A DNA stretch of 20,091 nt from Saprospiraceae bacterium (GCA_021739805.1 JAIPBB010000051.1:1-20091); one strand, 5' to 3'; shown: positions 1 through 7,871, counted from the first letter of the stretch. Notes: generated by a model from the sequence alone, not told the origin. Numbers and translations are program-made.

Positions 1-30
1 CATAAGCTCAACAATATGTTTAAAATTACC

Positions 31-180
31 AAACAGAAACAATATCTGTACAGTAAGTTCGACATTATGGTATAAAATCATAAACCAGAAACAATAGTAG
101 CATCGTAGGTGCGATATTATGGTAGAAAATTATAATTGATATGAACAATAGCCACATAGTGGCGACATTATTCCGAAATA
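31..180. repeat. three degenerate copies of a 52-54 bp intergenic repeat
   Basis: The word AACAATA recurs at 38, 90 and 144, and ATTATGG at 64 and 116, giving a period of 52-54 bp. Each unit carries a short central segment. In the third unit this is a perfect hairpin (GCCAC-ATA-GTGGC, 151-163) and in the second a near-perfect one (100-112); in the first it has decayed. The units are separated by AT-rich text with no coding potential. A further isolated AACAATA at 10-16 suggests that the array continues beyond the left edge. It resembles the short interspersed repeats found between genes in many Bacteroidota, but I cannot name a family. Confidence 0.6.
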
Positions 181-206
181 GGGCAATAAAAGTATGTTTA
201 TTTTAG

Positions 207-280
207 TCGGGGTGAGAGGATTCGAACCTCCGCCCTCTTCGTCCCGAACGAAGCGCGCTACCGGGCTGCGCTACACCCCG
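207..280 (-). tRNA. tRNA-Pro (anticodon CGG)
   Basis: Read on the minus strand, a complete 74-nt cloverleaf is seen. The acceptor stem CGGGGTG pairs with CACCCCG and the discriminator is A. The D arm is GCGC/GCGC, and the anticodon stem CTTCG/CGAAG encloses the loop TTCGGGA, whose central triplet CGG reads proline CCG codons. The T arm contains TTCGAAT. CCA is not encoded. It lies 102 nt downstream of, and in the same direction as, the TPR operon; the gap between them is AT-rich and shows no clear promoter. Confidence 0.96.
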
Positions 281-382
281 AAGATTTTTTTGATTTAAGA
301 ACAATGATTAACGATTTATGATTTGCGAAGTGCTTAAATCTAAAATCGACATTAGTTAATCGATATTCAATATTCAAAAAAA

Positions 383-1009
383 TTATTTTATCAATCCTAA
401 GCCTTGTGTTGCAGATTCGTCTCCGGGCTGTATCATTAATGCCTTGTTAAACAAAACCTGGGCTTCACGATATTCGCCTTTTTTAAGACAAATCCATCCC
501 AATAAAACAACTGAGTCATAATCGAATGGATAAAGATTTACTACTTTTTGTACAAACTTTTTTGCTGAGATATAGTCTTCTTTACCATAATAATAAGAGC
601 CCATTCGATAGTTCGCCAAGGTGTTTTGCGGGTCAATTTTTAATATCTCGACATATTGTTTAATCACCTGATCCCAATTCCCTAAAACTGACACCGGATA
701 AACATATCCGAATTTTGCTTCAATTGCGTAAGGTTTAATATTTATTGCTTTTTGATAATATGCCTGTGATTCGGTAAACAATCCCGAAAGATAAGTCAGC
801 CATCCTAATCTAAGGTTAATTTCATAAGAGTCAGTGGTATAAACTTTTTTCATTACTTCTACTGCTTTTGAATATTCTCCGGCAGTCTCGTAAGTGTAGC
901 TTTGTGTAAAAGCATCCTGAATTGCTTTATATTCCTGAGCCTTAATTGATGTTATCGTAACCAATAAAACAAGAATGACTGCAAATAATTTTCTTTTTAA
1001 ATTTTCCAT
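383..1009 (-). CDS. secreted tetratricopeptide-repeat protein
   Basis: A 208-residue protein with an N-terminal signal peptide (KRK followed by a hydrophobic run at about 8-22, with probable cleavage near SIKA-Q). The rest consists of helical TPR units of about 34 residues: Y-x-x-A, G-x-Y and A-x-x-x-Y/F signatures recur at about 35-70, 75-105, 110-145, 150-180 and 180-205. TPRs are protein-protein scaffolds, so a periplasmic or outer-membrane adaptor role is likely. The ATG at 1009 is preceded by GGAGG, an unusually good Shine-Dalgarno site for this phylum. The gene overlaps the end of the preceding gene by 13 nt, so the two are probably translationally coupled. It is the last gene of a three-gene envelope operon. 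Specific function unknown. Confidence 0.85.
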   Translation of the reverse strand: MENLKRKLFAVILVLLVTITSIKAQEYKAIQDAFTQSYTYETAGEYSKAVEVMKKVYTTDSYEINLRLGWLTYLSGLFTESQAYYQKAINIKPYAIEAKFGYVYPVSVLGNWDQVIKQYVEILKIDPQNTLANYRMGSYYYGKEDYISAKKFVQKVVNLYPFDYDSVVLLGWICLKKGEYREAQVLFNKALMIQPGDESATQGLGLIK

Positions 1010-2406
1010 AATAGTCCTCCAATTATGCTGTTATTTGTATAAGTTGATTTAATTTCTTTAAAATGTTTTGATCCAGATCCAGGTACAAATATTGGCTGGT
1101 CATACGATATTATTGGGTTTTCCTTTTGCATATAATTATATCTCAAGGAAATTTCAATATGTTCGTTTAAAGAATAAATTAATGAACCGCCAATTTTATA
1201 ATTAATATTATCAGGTACATTATAAACGATAAATGCATTTTTTTCATTGTAATTTGCCATATTACCCAAAGTAGCAGAAGCTTCAAGCCAGCAATTTTCC
1301 GAACACTGCAATCCAACTAATTGTTCAAAGATTGGGCGGTTTTCAGCATCATCTTTAAAATATGCAAACGAAGTGAAAGTATAAAGTCGAAGATTTCCTT
1401 TTGGATAAATTGTTATTGAAGCACCACCAATCGCTTGCTTCTGTTTATTTAATTCGGAAATAGAACCAAATAGTCCAAAATTAAATATTGAATAATCATA
1501 TGAAAGCGAAAGGGAAAAAACACTGCTATTAAAATTTGTATCGATTGTTCCCCAAACATCAGTAAAAGTTGCTGTGTCGAAACGAACATAATTTATTGTT
1601 TTATACTTATTATTAATAAAATGAAAAGCAGGACATATGCTTAAACCTTTTGTAAGGTAAAAACGAGCATTGATATAATATTCGTTTTGCTTAGTAAAAT
1701 AATTATCCAAAGTGTCAATATTACGAATTGTAATAAGTTTTTGTCGGGCAATATTAATATTGCTATAAGAATGATAAAGGCTGATTTTATTATTTAGATT
1801 ATGCCTTAAACCAATATGAGAATAGAAAACATCATCAACAAAATCTGCTTCTCCATAAATATTCGCCTGCATATCAAGGTCTTTATTGCCATTTTTCAGA
1901 ATATTATTACTTAAAATTGGACCAGCTTCAAAATAAACACTATTAATAATTTTTGGATTAAGGACATTGAGTTTTTGTTTTAGAGCATCCGAAAATTTAT
2001 CAACTAATGCATTGGCATCAGCAATACGTTTTGAATAAAGATAAGAGTAGTATAAATACTCCAGATTAGTTTCATCCTGTGAATTAAAAGCCATTGCCTT
2101 TTCGAAATGCTTTGCTGCCTGACGGAAGTTCGATTTATTAAAATATGCAATTCCAATTCTGACTCTTAAATAGTAATAATCAATTCCTGCATCAATTGCT
2201 CTATTCCCAATAGAAATTAAACTATCCCATTCCGAAAGTGTAAAAGCACTATAAGTCTCACTTTCAACAGTCTTAAAATTCATTGTATTCTGACTAACAG
2301 CCACACTAGAAACCAAAGAAAAAATAATTAGCGTTATAAAGCTAATGCCATGATATTTGTATTTGCTTGTAATAGTAGAAACTATATTTATTCTCTTGCT
2401 ACTCAT
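997..2406 (-). CDS. TPR plus predicted outer-membrane beta-barrel protein
   Basis: A 469-residue exported protein. A basic N-region is followed by a hydrophobic segment (about 20-37) ending in VAVSQ, read as a signal peptide with a long n-region. Residues about 45-150 hold two or three TPR-like helical repeats (IGIAYFNKSNFRQAAKHFEKA is typical). From about 160 onward the sequence alternates polar and aromatic residues in strand-like segments (YFEAGPIL, YSHIGLRHNL, YYINARFYLT, SLSLSYDYS, IEISLRYNYM) and ends in a terminal strand, NNSIIGGLLWKI. That pattern fits an outer-membrane beta-barrel of perhaps 12-16 strands. It overlaps the upstream transporter/peptidase gene by 8 nt and the downstream TPR gene by 13 nt, which supports one operon and a shared envelope task. 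No substrate can be deduced. Confidence 0.75.
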   Translation of the reverse strand: MSSKRINIVSTITSKYKYHGISFITLIIFSLVSSVAVSQNTMNFKTVESETYSAFTLSEWDSLISIGNRAIDAGIDYYYLRVRIGIAYFNKSNFRQAAKHFEKAMAFNSQDETNLEYLYYSYLYSKRIADANALVDKFSDALKQKLNVLNPKIINSVYFEAGPILSNNILKNGNKDLDMQANIYGEADFVDDVFYSHIGLRHNLNNKISLYHSYSNINIARQKLITIRNIDTLDNYFTKQNEYYINARFYLTKGLSICPAFHFINNKYKTINYVRFDTATFTDVWGTIDTNFNSSVFSLSLSYDYSIFNFGLFGSISELNKQKQAIGGASITIYPKGNLRLYTFTSFAYFKDDAENRPIFEQLVGLQCSENCWLEASATLGNMANYNEKNAFIVYNVPDNINYKIGGSLIYSLNEHIEISLRYNYMQKENPIISYDQPIFVPGSGSKHFKEIKSTYTNNSIIGGLLWKI

Positions 2407-4609
2407 TCACCACTTTTTTAACTTCAATCGAATTATTCTTAAACCTAACAGTAAAACTTAATATTCCTTTGCTGTCAATTTCGACATCAAAATTATACTT
2501 TTTTAGTGTCTTATTGCCAATTTTTACTTCAGACACAGATTGAAGCAATGCTTTGCTATCATCAAAATATTCATCAATATCAATATATTTTAGAGAAAAT
2601 TTAGCACTCATAAACATATAAAATGGAGCAATAAAGTCCTGTAATATAATCAACATCTTATTGGTCAAAGTAGTAAGTGCATATGAATCTTTGATAGTGA
2701 TATTTTTATAAAATCCAAACAATACTTTGAAGACGCCCAGATAGAAATAATAAAGAACAGATTTTTTGTCACCTTCAAAATGGGTAAAATAAATTAAATC
2801 TTTATCCTTTTTAAACCATGCTTTTGATTTAGTCTTTTTGCAATAAATATATGTATTATTATAAACGTCAACTATGACATTCCAACTCAAATTATATTCT
2901 TTATTTTTCCGTTTAACATTGAAATCCAATTTTTGTCCCGGTATAAAATTAAAAGCCTTAAAGATTGTTTGATTTCTTTCTATATTTGAAATTAAATCGT
3001 CTTTTCCAGGGATATCGCAGCTTTTGAATGAATAATTTTCATTATTATTTAAAATATAATTTGCTAAAGGATATTCGAGTGTTTCGGAACCAATATATGG
3101 ATTAGCCTGAATCTGGAAATGCAAATGCGGTTCGGGTGACCTTCCTGAATTTCCGCAATAAGCCAGCAAATCACCTTTTTTCACTGCATCGCCTTTTTTC
3201 ACCTGGATGCTTTCTTTTTTCAGATGCGATAATTTGGAATATAATCCTGTTGTATGTTTTATTACAATAGTGTTTCCCCAGTTTTGCTCAAGATTCACTT
3301 CCCCAATTTCATTATCATCAACATCATTAACAATTTCTTCTATCAATCCATCTGCCGGTGCAATCACAGGTTTACTGAAACAATAAAAATCTTTTGTTTG
3401 ATTTCCTGAACCACTATATGTTTTATCAGTTTCATCTTTAATAACAAAATCCCAGGCATGTCTCCATTCCTTTTTGTGAGTAAATTCACCATTATGTCCC
3501 TGCATAATTTTCCATTTGCCCCAAAAGGGTAATGAGATTGGAAAATACTTCGAACTATCAAACCTAAGCTTGTTGTTTAGATGAGAATATAAGTTTTTCT
3601 CCGGCGAAAACTGCTGATGATAAACCATTTCCGGTCTGTGTATGTTTTTCTCCCTGAATTTTAAAACATATAAAAACAGTATAACAATAACATTAAAAGG
3701 CAATGAATATATTGACAACTGAAATAATGACAACACGACACTAGTGCTTGAGATAATTATTGAAATTAATGGAGTTAACAAAATAACCCATAAATAAGAA
3801 TATTTTGAAGCAACAATAAAAAATCCTCCTATTGCAATGGCAGTCAGAATATAATTGAAGCCGATATAACCATAACTAAGTTCAGTGAAACTGGCACCTA
3901 TAAATTGATAATAAAAATAAGCTGAGAAATAACCTATGATTGAAAGAGTAAATGAAATCCTTGAATAAATCAATAAACCCACAGCAACAAGAATTCCTGC
4001 AAACAAATGATATTGAAAAAATATTGCACCAAGAGATTTAAAGTAAATAATAATGGATTCATGAAGGTCAATATTATTAAACCAATCAAACAATCTGACC
4101 ATCTCACCACCTCCCAGAGCATACATATCATTCAGCATATAAACTCCTCTTTCGCTAACCTGCAGAGCTGAAAATTGACGACTTGCAATTGTAATCGCCC
4201 ATATACCAAGCAAAAAAGGAACACTTAAAAATGGTAAGCCGTACTTACCAATAACGCCTTCAAGGGCAACTGTGAAAAACAAAGTTAAAATCGAAATGAA
4301 CAAAAGAATAAGAAAAAATTCAGGGCTGGGCTGATAAAATACCCCTATTCCTAATCCAACCAATAAACTGTTAAATCCATATAAACCACTTTTGATATTA
4401 TGGCGGTTTAAACCGAAAACAAAAGCAACAATATTTGATATTATAACAGCTAAAATCCCACTTATTCCCGCATAAACATCAAAGAAAGTAACAGCAATAA
4501 GAATAAATGCAAAAAGAACATTATTTGAAAAGAAAATCTGGGAGTAACTGTTTACAGTGCTCTTCAGGATAATAATAAACTTTTCTTTTACACTTAATGT
4601 TGAAATCAT
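2399..4609 (-). CDS. urea-transporter-fold membrane protein fused to M23/LytM peptidase domain
   Basis: From the ATG at 4609 the protein has 736 residues; an upstream in-frame TTG at 4639 would add 10. Residues about 25-320 are polytopic and show the internal two-fold repeat of the urea transporter (UT) family: a G-x-Y-G-F-N-S-L-L-V-G-L-G motif near 75-90 and a matching Y-I-G-F-N-Y-I-L-T-A-I-A-I-G-G motif near 247-262, each followed by an LPF segment (about 125 and 303). Residues about 370-520 are an M23 (LytM) domain: R-H-A-W-D near 383-387, an S-H-L histidine near 462, and the H-L-H zinc motif in PEPHLHFQI at 495-497. A final region of about 200 residues is beta-rich and unrecognised. The expected role is a small-solute channel joined to a peptidoglycan-binding or -cleaving domain. 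First of three overlapping genes. Confidence 0.85.
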   Translation of the reverse strand: MISTLSVKEKFIIILKSTVNSYSQIFFSNNVLFAFILIAVTFFDVYAGISGILAVIISNIVAFVFGLNRHNIKSGLYGFNSLLVGLGIGVFYQPSPEFFLILLFISILTLFFTVALEGVIGKYGLPFLSVPFLLGIWAITIASRQFSALQVSERGVYMLNDMYALGGGEMVRLFDWFNNIDLHESIIIYFKSLGAIFFQYHLFAGILVAVGLLIYSRISFTLSIIGYFSAYFYYQFIGASFTELSYGYIGFNYILTAIAIGGFFIVASKYSYLWVILLTPLISIIISSTSVVLSLFQLSIYSLPFNVIVILFLYVLKFREKNIHRPEMVYHQQFSPEKNLYSHLNNKLRFDSSKYFPISLPFWGKWKIMQGHNGEFTHKKEWRHAWDFVIKDETDKTYSGSGNQTKDFYCFSKPVIAPADGLIEEIVNDVDDNEIGEVNLEQNWGNTIVIKHTTGLYSKLSHLKKESIQVKKGDAVKKGDLLAYCGNSGRSPEPHLHFQIQANPYIGSETLEYPLANYILNNNENYSFKSCDIPGKDDLISNIERNQTIFKAFNFIPGQKLDFNVKRKNKEYNLSWNVIVDVYNNTYIYCKKTKSKAWFKKDKDLIYFTHFEGDKKSVLYYFYLGVFKVLFGFYKNITIKDSYALTTLTNKMLIILQDFIAPFYMFMSAKFSLKYIDIDEYFDDSKALLQSVSEVKIGNKTLKKYNFDVEIDSKGILSFTVRFKNNSIEVKKVVNE

Positions 4610-4717
4610 AATAATAAAATTCAAAATCACAAAAAACAAAAAACAAAATTCAAATAAATTCCAAACTCAAAACTCCAAACGCCAAACTAAACTCCAAAAT
4701 CTAGGCACTCCAAACTT
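4610..4717. repeat. low-complexity C/A-rich intergenic repeat
   Basis: The stretch between the decarboxylase and the transporter/peptidase gene is almost free of G on the plus strand. It is built from repeated words such as CAAACTCC, CCAAACTC and CAAACTAAACTCC with a rough 7-12 bp spacing. It has no coding potential. It must contain the leader of the envelope operon, but I see no TAnnTTTG promoter match on the minus strand. Confidence 0.45.
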
Positions 4718-6076
4718 CTACAACTTAAACTCCTTCAAATGTAAGGGAATTTCTTCATAGTCGTTAATACTGCTCATTGTTTCACCCTTTCTGATAACAT
4801 GAACATTAGATTCTTTGTCAATCATTACTACATTTGGTCGTAAGGTGATAAACTGCATCCATTGAGTCATATTGTAAGCTCCAACATAATGAAGTACAAC
4901 ATTGTCACCTTTGTTTAGTAACGGCAAACTGGCGTTATCACGAATTACATCAATATTCATACATAAAGGTCCGTATAGAACCGTGTCTTCAGTGTAATGA
5001 GTGAATTCCTGAGCCGGTGAAATTTTATGGTCATACCAAAATGATGTAAATAAAATATTAACTCCGATATCAAGAATTGTTGTGCGTTTTCCGGTTGAAG
5101 AACGTTTGTTTGAAATTACTGTTCCTAATAAATATCCTGCTTCATCAATCAAAGCTCGTCCTGTTTCAAGTATTAAAGTTGGAAGATGCTCCGGGTTAAT
5201 ATTGCTGTTAATTATTGCTGATGTTATGGTTTCAGCAAAATCATCAAAACCTGGATTAGTATCTGTTCCGGGTAAATATGCACCTTTAAGAGTATTTTTC
5301 GAAGCAAATCCACCACCCATATCAATATATTTCACAAAGTGGTTGTATTTCTGCTGTAATCCGGCAGCAAGGTCAGACAGTTTTTTTGCAGCAATTCCAT
5401 AAGCTTGAGGACTTAGCATAAATGTTCCGATATGACAATGCAAGCCAACCAGTTCAAGTTTTTTCGAAAGCATAATTTTATTTAATGCATCCCATGCCTG
5501 TCCATTTTCATAATTAAATCCAAATCTGTCCCACATTGGATAAATTCCTGTATCCATATTTACACGAATTGCAACTTTAGGTCTTTTTTTAAGGTCATCG
5601 GCTAATTGCAATATTGTGTAAAGTTCTTCAAGATGGTCGATATGAATTAAAGAATCGTTTTGAATTGCTTTTGTTAAATCAGCTTCTGTTTTGTCAGGAC
5701 CATTGAAAATTATTTTCTTTCCGTTAACGCCATTTCCAAGTGCTTTATCATATTCAAATCCACTTACAACTTCTGCCCATGAACCTTCCTGGTGAAAAAC
5801 ACTACAAACCGCACTTATGTAATTTGTTTTATACGACCATGCAAACTGAACCTTCGGATATCTTGTTGAGAAAGCTCTTTTCGCATCGTTAATGGTTTTT
5901 CTTATTGTCTTTTCTGATATCACAAACACCGGTGAACCATATTTTCCAATAATGTCTTTAACAGCCACATTATCAATGTGTGTCAACGGTCTGTATTCGG
6001 TTTTTGTCCCGAATTTATTTGGCATATTGCTTTCTAATTTCTTTATTGCCGGTCGTTCATATCTTTGTTTTGCCAT
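4718..6076 (-). CDS. PLP-dependent decarboxylase, DapDC/ODC fold, with leader-like N-terminal extension
   Basis: A 452-residue fold-type III PLP enzyme (alanine-racemase-like barrel followed by a beta domain). Visible motifs: the PLP lysine in SYKTN (K83); RFGF at 184-187; the HCH motif at 213-215; the phosphate-binding M-G-G-G at 253-256; E-T-G-R at 304-307 (usually EPGR); G-P-L-C at 369-372 with C372 at the place of the active-site cysteine; and Y401 near the end. The specificity segment after the cysteine reads C-M-N-I-D. It matches neither the CES-x-D of diaminopimelate decarboxylase nor the CDGxD of ornithine-type enzymes, so I do not call it LysA and the substrate is unknown. The first about 30 residues, with Y6-E-R-P9-A-I11, lie outside the fold and resemble a RiPP leader. 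It follows an ATP-grasp and a PqqD-like gene on the same strand, 410 nt away. Confidence 0.88.
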   Translation of the reverse strand: MAKQRYERPAIKKLESNMPNKFGTKTEYRPLTHIDNVAVKDIIGKYGSPVFVISEKTIRKTINDAKRAFSTRYPKVQFAWSYKTNYISAVCSVFHQEGSWAEVVSGFEYDKALGNGVNGKKIIFNGPDKTEADLTKAIQNDSLIHIDHLEELYTILQLADDLKKRPKVAIRVNMDTGIYPMWDRFGFNYENGQAWDALNKIMLSKKLELVGLHCHIGTFMLSPQAYGIAAKKLSDLAAGLQQKYNHFVKYIDMGGGFASKNTLKGAYLPGTDTNPGFDDFAETITSAIINSNINPEHLPTLILETGRALIDEAGYLLGTVISNKRSSTGKRTTILDIGVNILFTSFWYDHKISPAQEFTHYTEDTVLYGPLCMNIDVIRDNASLPLLNKGDNVVLHYVGAYNMTQWMQFITLRPNVVMIDKESNVHVIRKGETMSSINDYEEIPLHLKEFKL

Positions 6077-6486
6077 TGTTTTGTATTTTTCTAATTTTTA
6101 ATCTGTTTATTGTTTTTTTAGGTTTCACACTTCGACTTCCCTTCGGCTTCGCTCAGGGCAGGCTGCTCAGTGCAAGGGTTTCGGGTTTCAGGTTTCAGGT
6201 TTCGGGTTACGCCATTTGCCAACTGCCTTTCGCCTTTTTACTTTTGCCTTTTTACTTTTGCCTTTTTGCTTTTTGCTTTTGCCTTTTTACTTTCTTTTGC
6301 CTACTGCTTAAAGTTCCCCGTCATTCCTCGATACACCACGCTGCAATTTTCGTTCAAAATTCTTATTTCATCAAAGCGTGGCACTCGGTCTGACTATCAC
6401 TTCGGACTTCTGTCTTCCGACTTCCGACTTTTCATCTTTGCCTTTCGCCTTCACCCTTCTCCTTAACCTTCGCCTTAGCCTACCTT
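6077..6486. repeat. 410-bp intergenic region filled with simple repeats
   Basis: Nothing in this gap looks coding. It holds a G/C-rich block at 6128-6175 (CTTCGACTTCCCTTCGGC and similar). GGTTTC then occurs four times at exact 7-bp steps (6177, 6184, 6191, 6198). GCCTTTTT(A/G)CTTTT follows at exact 14-bp steps (6232, 6246, 6260), with more irregular copies to about 6300. The stretch 6405-6485 is a pyrimidine-rich array of CGACTTC and CCTTCGCC words. On the minus strand, the transcription direction of both flanking genes, this would be a purine-rich spacer RNA between the ATP-grasp gene and the decarboxylase gene. Such microsatellites are prone to slippage. Confidence 0.7.
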
Positions 6487-7536
6487 CTACAATTCCCCAT
6501 AAGTAGAAACTTGTTGAAATTCCGAAATATCAACTATCATATCGTAAGCATATCTGACAAACATCTTACCTACTTTATAATCAGAATAGGGTTTAACGGT
6601 TTTTCCCATTGAAAGGTTTACCAATGCTTCAGGAATATTCTGTCCTACTCCTACCGACAAATATATCCATGCAGGCATTCGTGGGTTTATTTCTAAAAGA
6701 TAAAACTCATTTTCGTTATTCTTCATTAATTCAAGCTCAAAGCCACCTCTCCACTTACTTTTACTAACAAATTTACGGGTTAATTCAAGCATATTTTCAT
6801 CAGCGATTGAAATTCCACCCCATGCTTTTCCTTTATCCGTAATGTATTGCTTTCGCATAGGAACTGCGGCAATAGTATTTCCTTTACCATCCCCCAAGCC
6901 TGTCACATTATATTCATTTCCTCTTACAAACTCTTGTATGATAATTGGAAGACCCCATTTTGCACTGATTTTATTAAAATAGGTTTTGGCTTGTTCTTCA
7001 TTGTAAGCCACATAAGCATCATAAAATTTACCTTTTACCAAATACGGAAAATCAAAATCTGAATTCAGTCCATAAATTTCTGAAACCTCATAAATAGGTT
7101 TGCTGTTTGGGACATTAATTCCATATTTTTTCCCAAATTCCGGTAGATTGATTTTGTGTCTTTCTTCAAACTGCTCAATTGTTGGAAGATATGTTTTGAT
7201 TCCCATTTCTTCCAATTGCTTTTCAATTTTCATGAAGGAATAAAGTTCAGCATCAAAATTTGGAATTATCAAATCAAGTTTTTCAATTGAATGAATGTAT
7301 TCTAAACGTTCCAATAAAGTTTCTATTCCTGCAGTGGGATAAGGCATTTGATAAGTTTTGTCTATCAAATCATGCATATAAATTCCCGGCTCCAACGACT
7401 CGTAAGAAAAGCCAATTATTCGGGCATCAAAAGATTTTGCTTCTTTCAAAGCACGGGCAACGGCAACCCCGGGTCCCGGGCTGTCAACGGCATTTAATCC
7501 TGTTATTGCAATTGTTATTTTCTTATTTGTCGCCAT
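6487..7536 (-). CDS. ATP-grasp ligase
   Basis: From the ATG at 7536 the protein has 349 residues; a TTG two codons upstream is possible. The N-terminal part (about 1-110) is a pre-ATP-grasp alpha/beta domain opening with ITIAITGLNAVDSPGPGVAVARAL, a glycine/proline-rich loop as in CarB/PylC-like proteins. The ATP-grasp part shows K168 in PYLVKGKF, the hinge segment I-I-Q-E-F-V-R-G near 199-206, and the metal site E282-I-N284-P-R286 in LLEINPR. The family joins a carboxylate, activated as acyl phosphate, to an amine or other nucleophile; the substrate here is unknown. The gene starts inside the end of the PqqD-like gene (14-nt overlap), so the two are almost certainly co-translated. Together they suggest ligation or modification of a peptide or carrier-bound amino acid. 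Confidence 0.88.
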   Translation of the reverse strand: MATNKKITIAITGLNAVDSPGPGVAVARALKEAKSFDARIIGFSYESLEPGIYMHDLIDKTYQMPYPTAGIETLLERLEYIHSIEKLDLIIPNFDAELYSFMKIEKQLEEMGIKTYLPTIEQFEERHKINLPEFGKKYGINVPNSKPIYEVSEIYGLNSDFDFPYLVKGKFYDAYVAYNEEQAKTYFNKISAKWGLPIIIQEFVRGNEYNVTGLGDGKGNTIAAVPMRKQYITDKGKAWGGISIADENMLELTRKFVSKSKWRGGFELELMKNNENEFYLLEINPRMPAWIYLSVGVGQNIPEALVNLSMGKTVKPYSDYKVGKMFVRYAYDMIVDISEFQQVSTYGEL

Positions 7537-7774
7537 TTTCAATGAGTTGATAATTTTTTAAAATACCTATAAAATCATTATAATCCCTTTCAACTGTAGC
7601 TTCGTCAGTATTATAATTTTCAATTATATGGCTTTTAATTTCATCGAATTCTTTTCCTTCTTTAAGCAAATTAAAAAGCTCCACACCAATTGGATTTACG
7701 GTAAATGACTCACCACTTTCAGGATTAAAAACAAAACCTGAGTCACTGATTGCTACGTTTTTCTTGATTTTCAT
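7523..7774 (-). CDS. PqqD-like protein (RiPP recognition element fold)
   Basis: A small protein of 83 residues from the ATG at 7774; a GTG at 7795 would add seven. The sequence has the PqqD pattern: two short strands (KKNVAISDSGFVFNPESGESFTVNPIG), then V-E-L-F-N-L-L-K-E-G-K, then a winged-helix-like region with D-E-I-K-S-H-I-I-E-N-Y-N-T-D-E-A-T-V and a final helix (DFIGILKNYQLIE). PqqD-like domains bind leader peptides and present them to modifying enzymes. The next gene, an overlapping ATP-grasp enzyme, is the obvious partner. No short precursor peptide gene is visible within 1 kb on either side. No Shine-Dalgarno site is seen before the ATG. Confidence 0.85.
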   Translation of the reverse strand: MKIKKNVAISDSGFVFNPESGESFTVNPIGVELFNLLKEGKEFDEIKSHIIENYNTDEATVERDYNDFIGILKNYQLIENGDK

Positions 7775-7863
7775 AGTTAATAGTTTATTATTCACTAAGG
7801 TTTAATTTCTTTAAAAAAAACTGATTACGAAATTATCCCCGGTAAGTTTAAAAATATTTTCGA

Positions 7864-7871
7864 CAAAAATA
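7864..7871 (-). promoter_or_regulatory. possible -7 element for the PqqD/ATP-grasp unit
   Basis: On the minus strand this reads TATTTTTG, an exact match to the Bacteroidota -7 form TAnnTTTG, about 90 nt upstream of the PqqD-like start. No TTG is found at the expected -33 distance, so this is only a weak candidate. Confidence 0.3.

Noticed and set aside
1..180. Possible CRISPR array because of regularly spaced repeats
   Set aside because: The units are only partly alike, the supposed spacers are also similar between units, and there are no cas genes.
4718..6076. Calling the decarboxylase lysA
   Set aside because: The CES-x-D specificity motif of diaminopimelate decarboxylase is replaced by C-M-N-I-D and the gene context is not lysine synthesis.
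5892..6466. Open frames on the plus strand over the decarboxylase 5' end and the repeat block
   Set aside because: Their predicted proteins are rich in repeated F/L/C from microsatellite DNA and run antisense to a clear gene.
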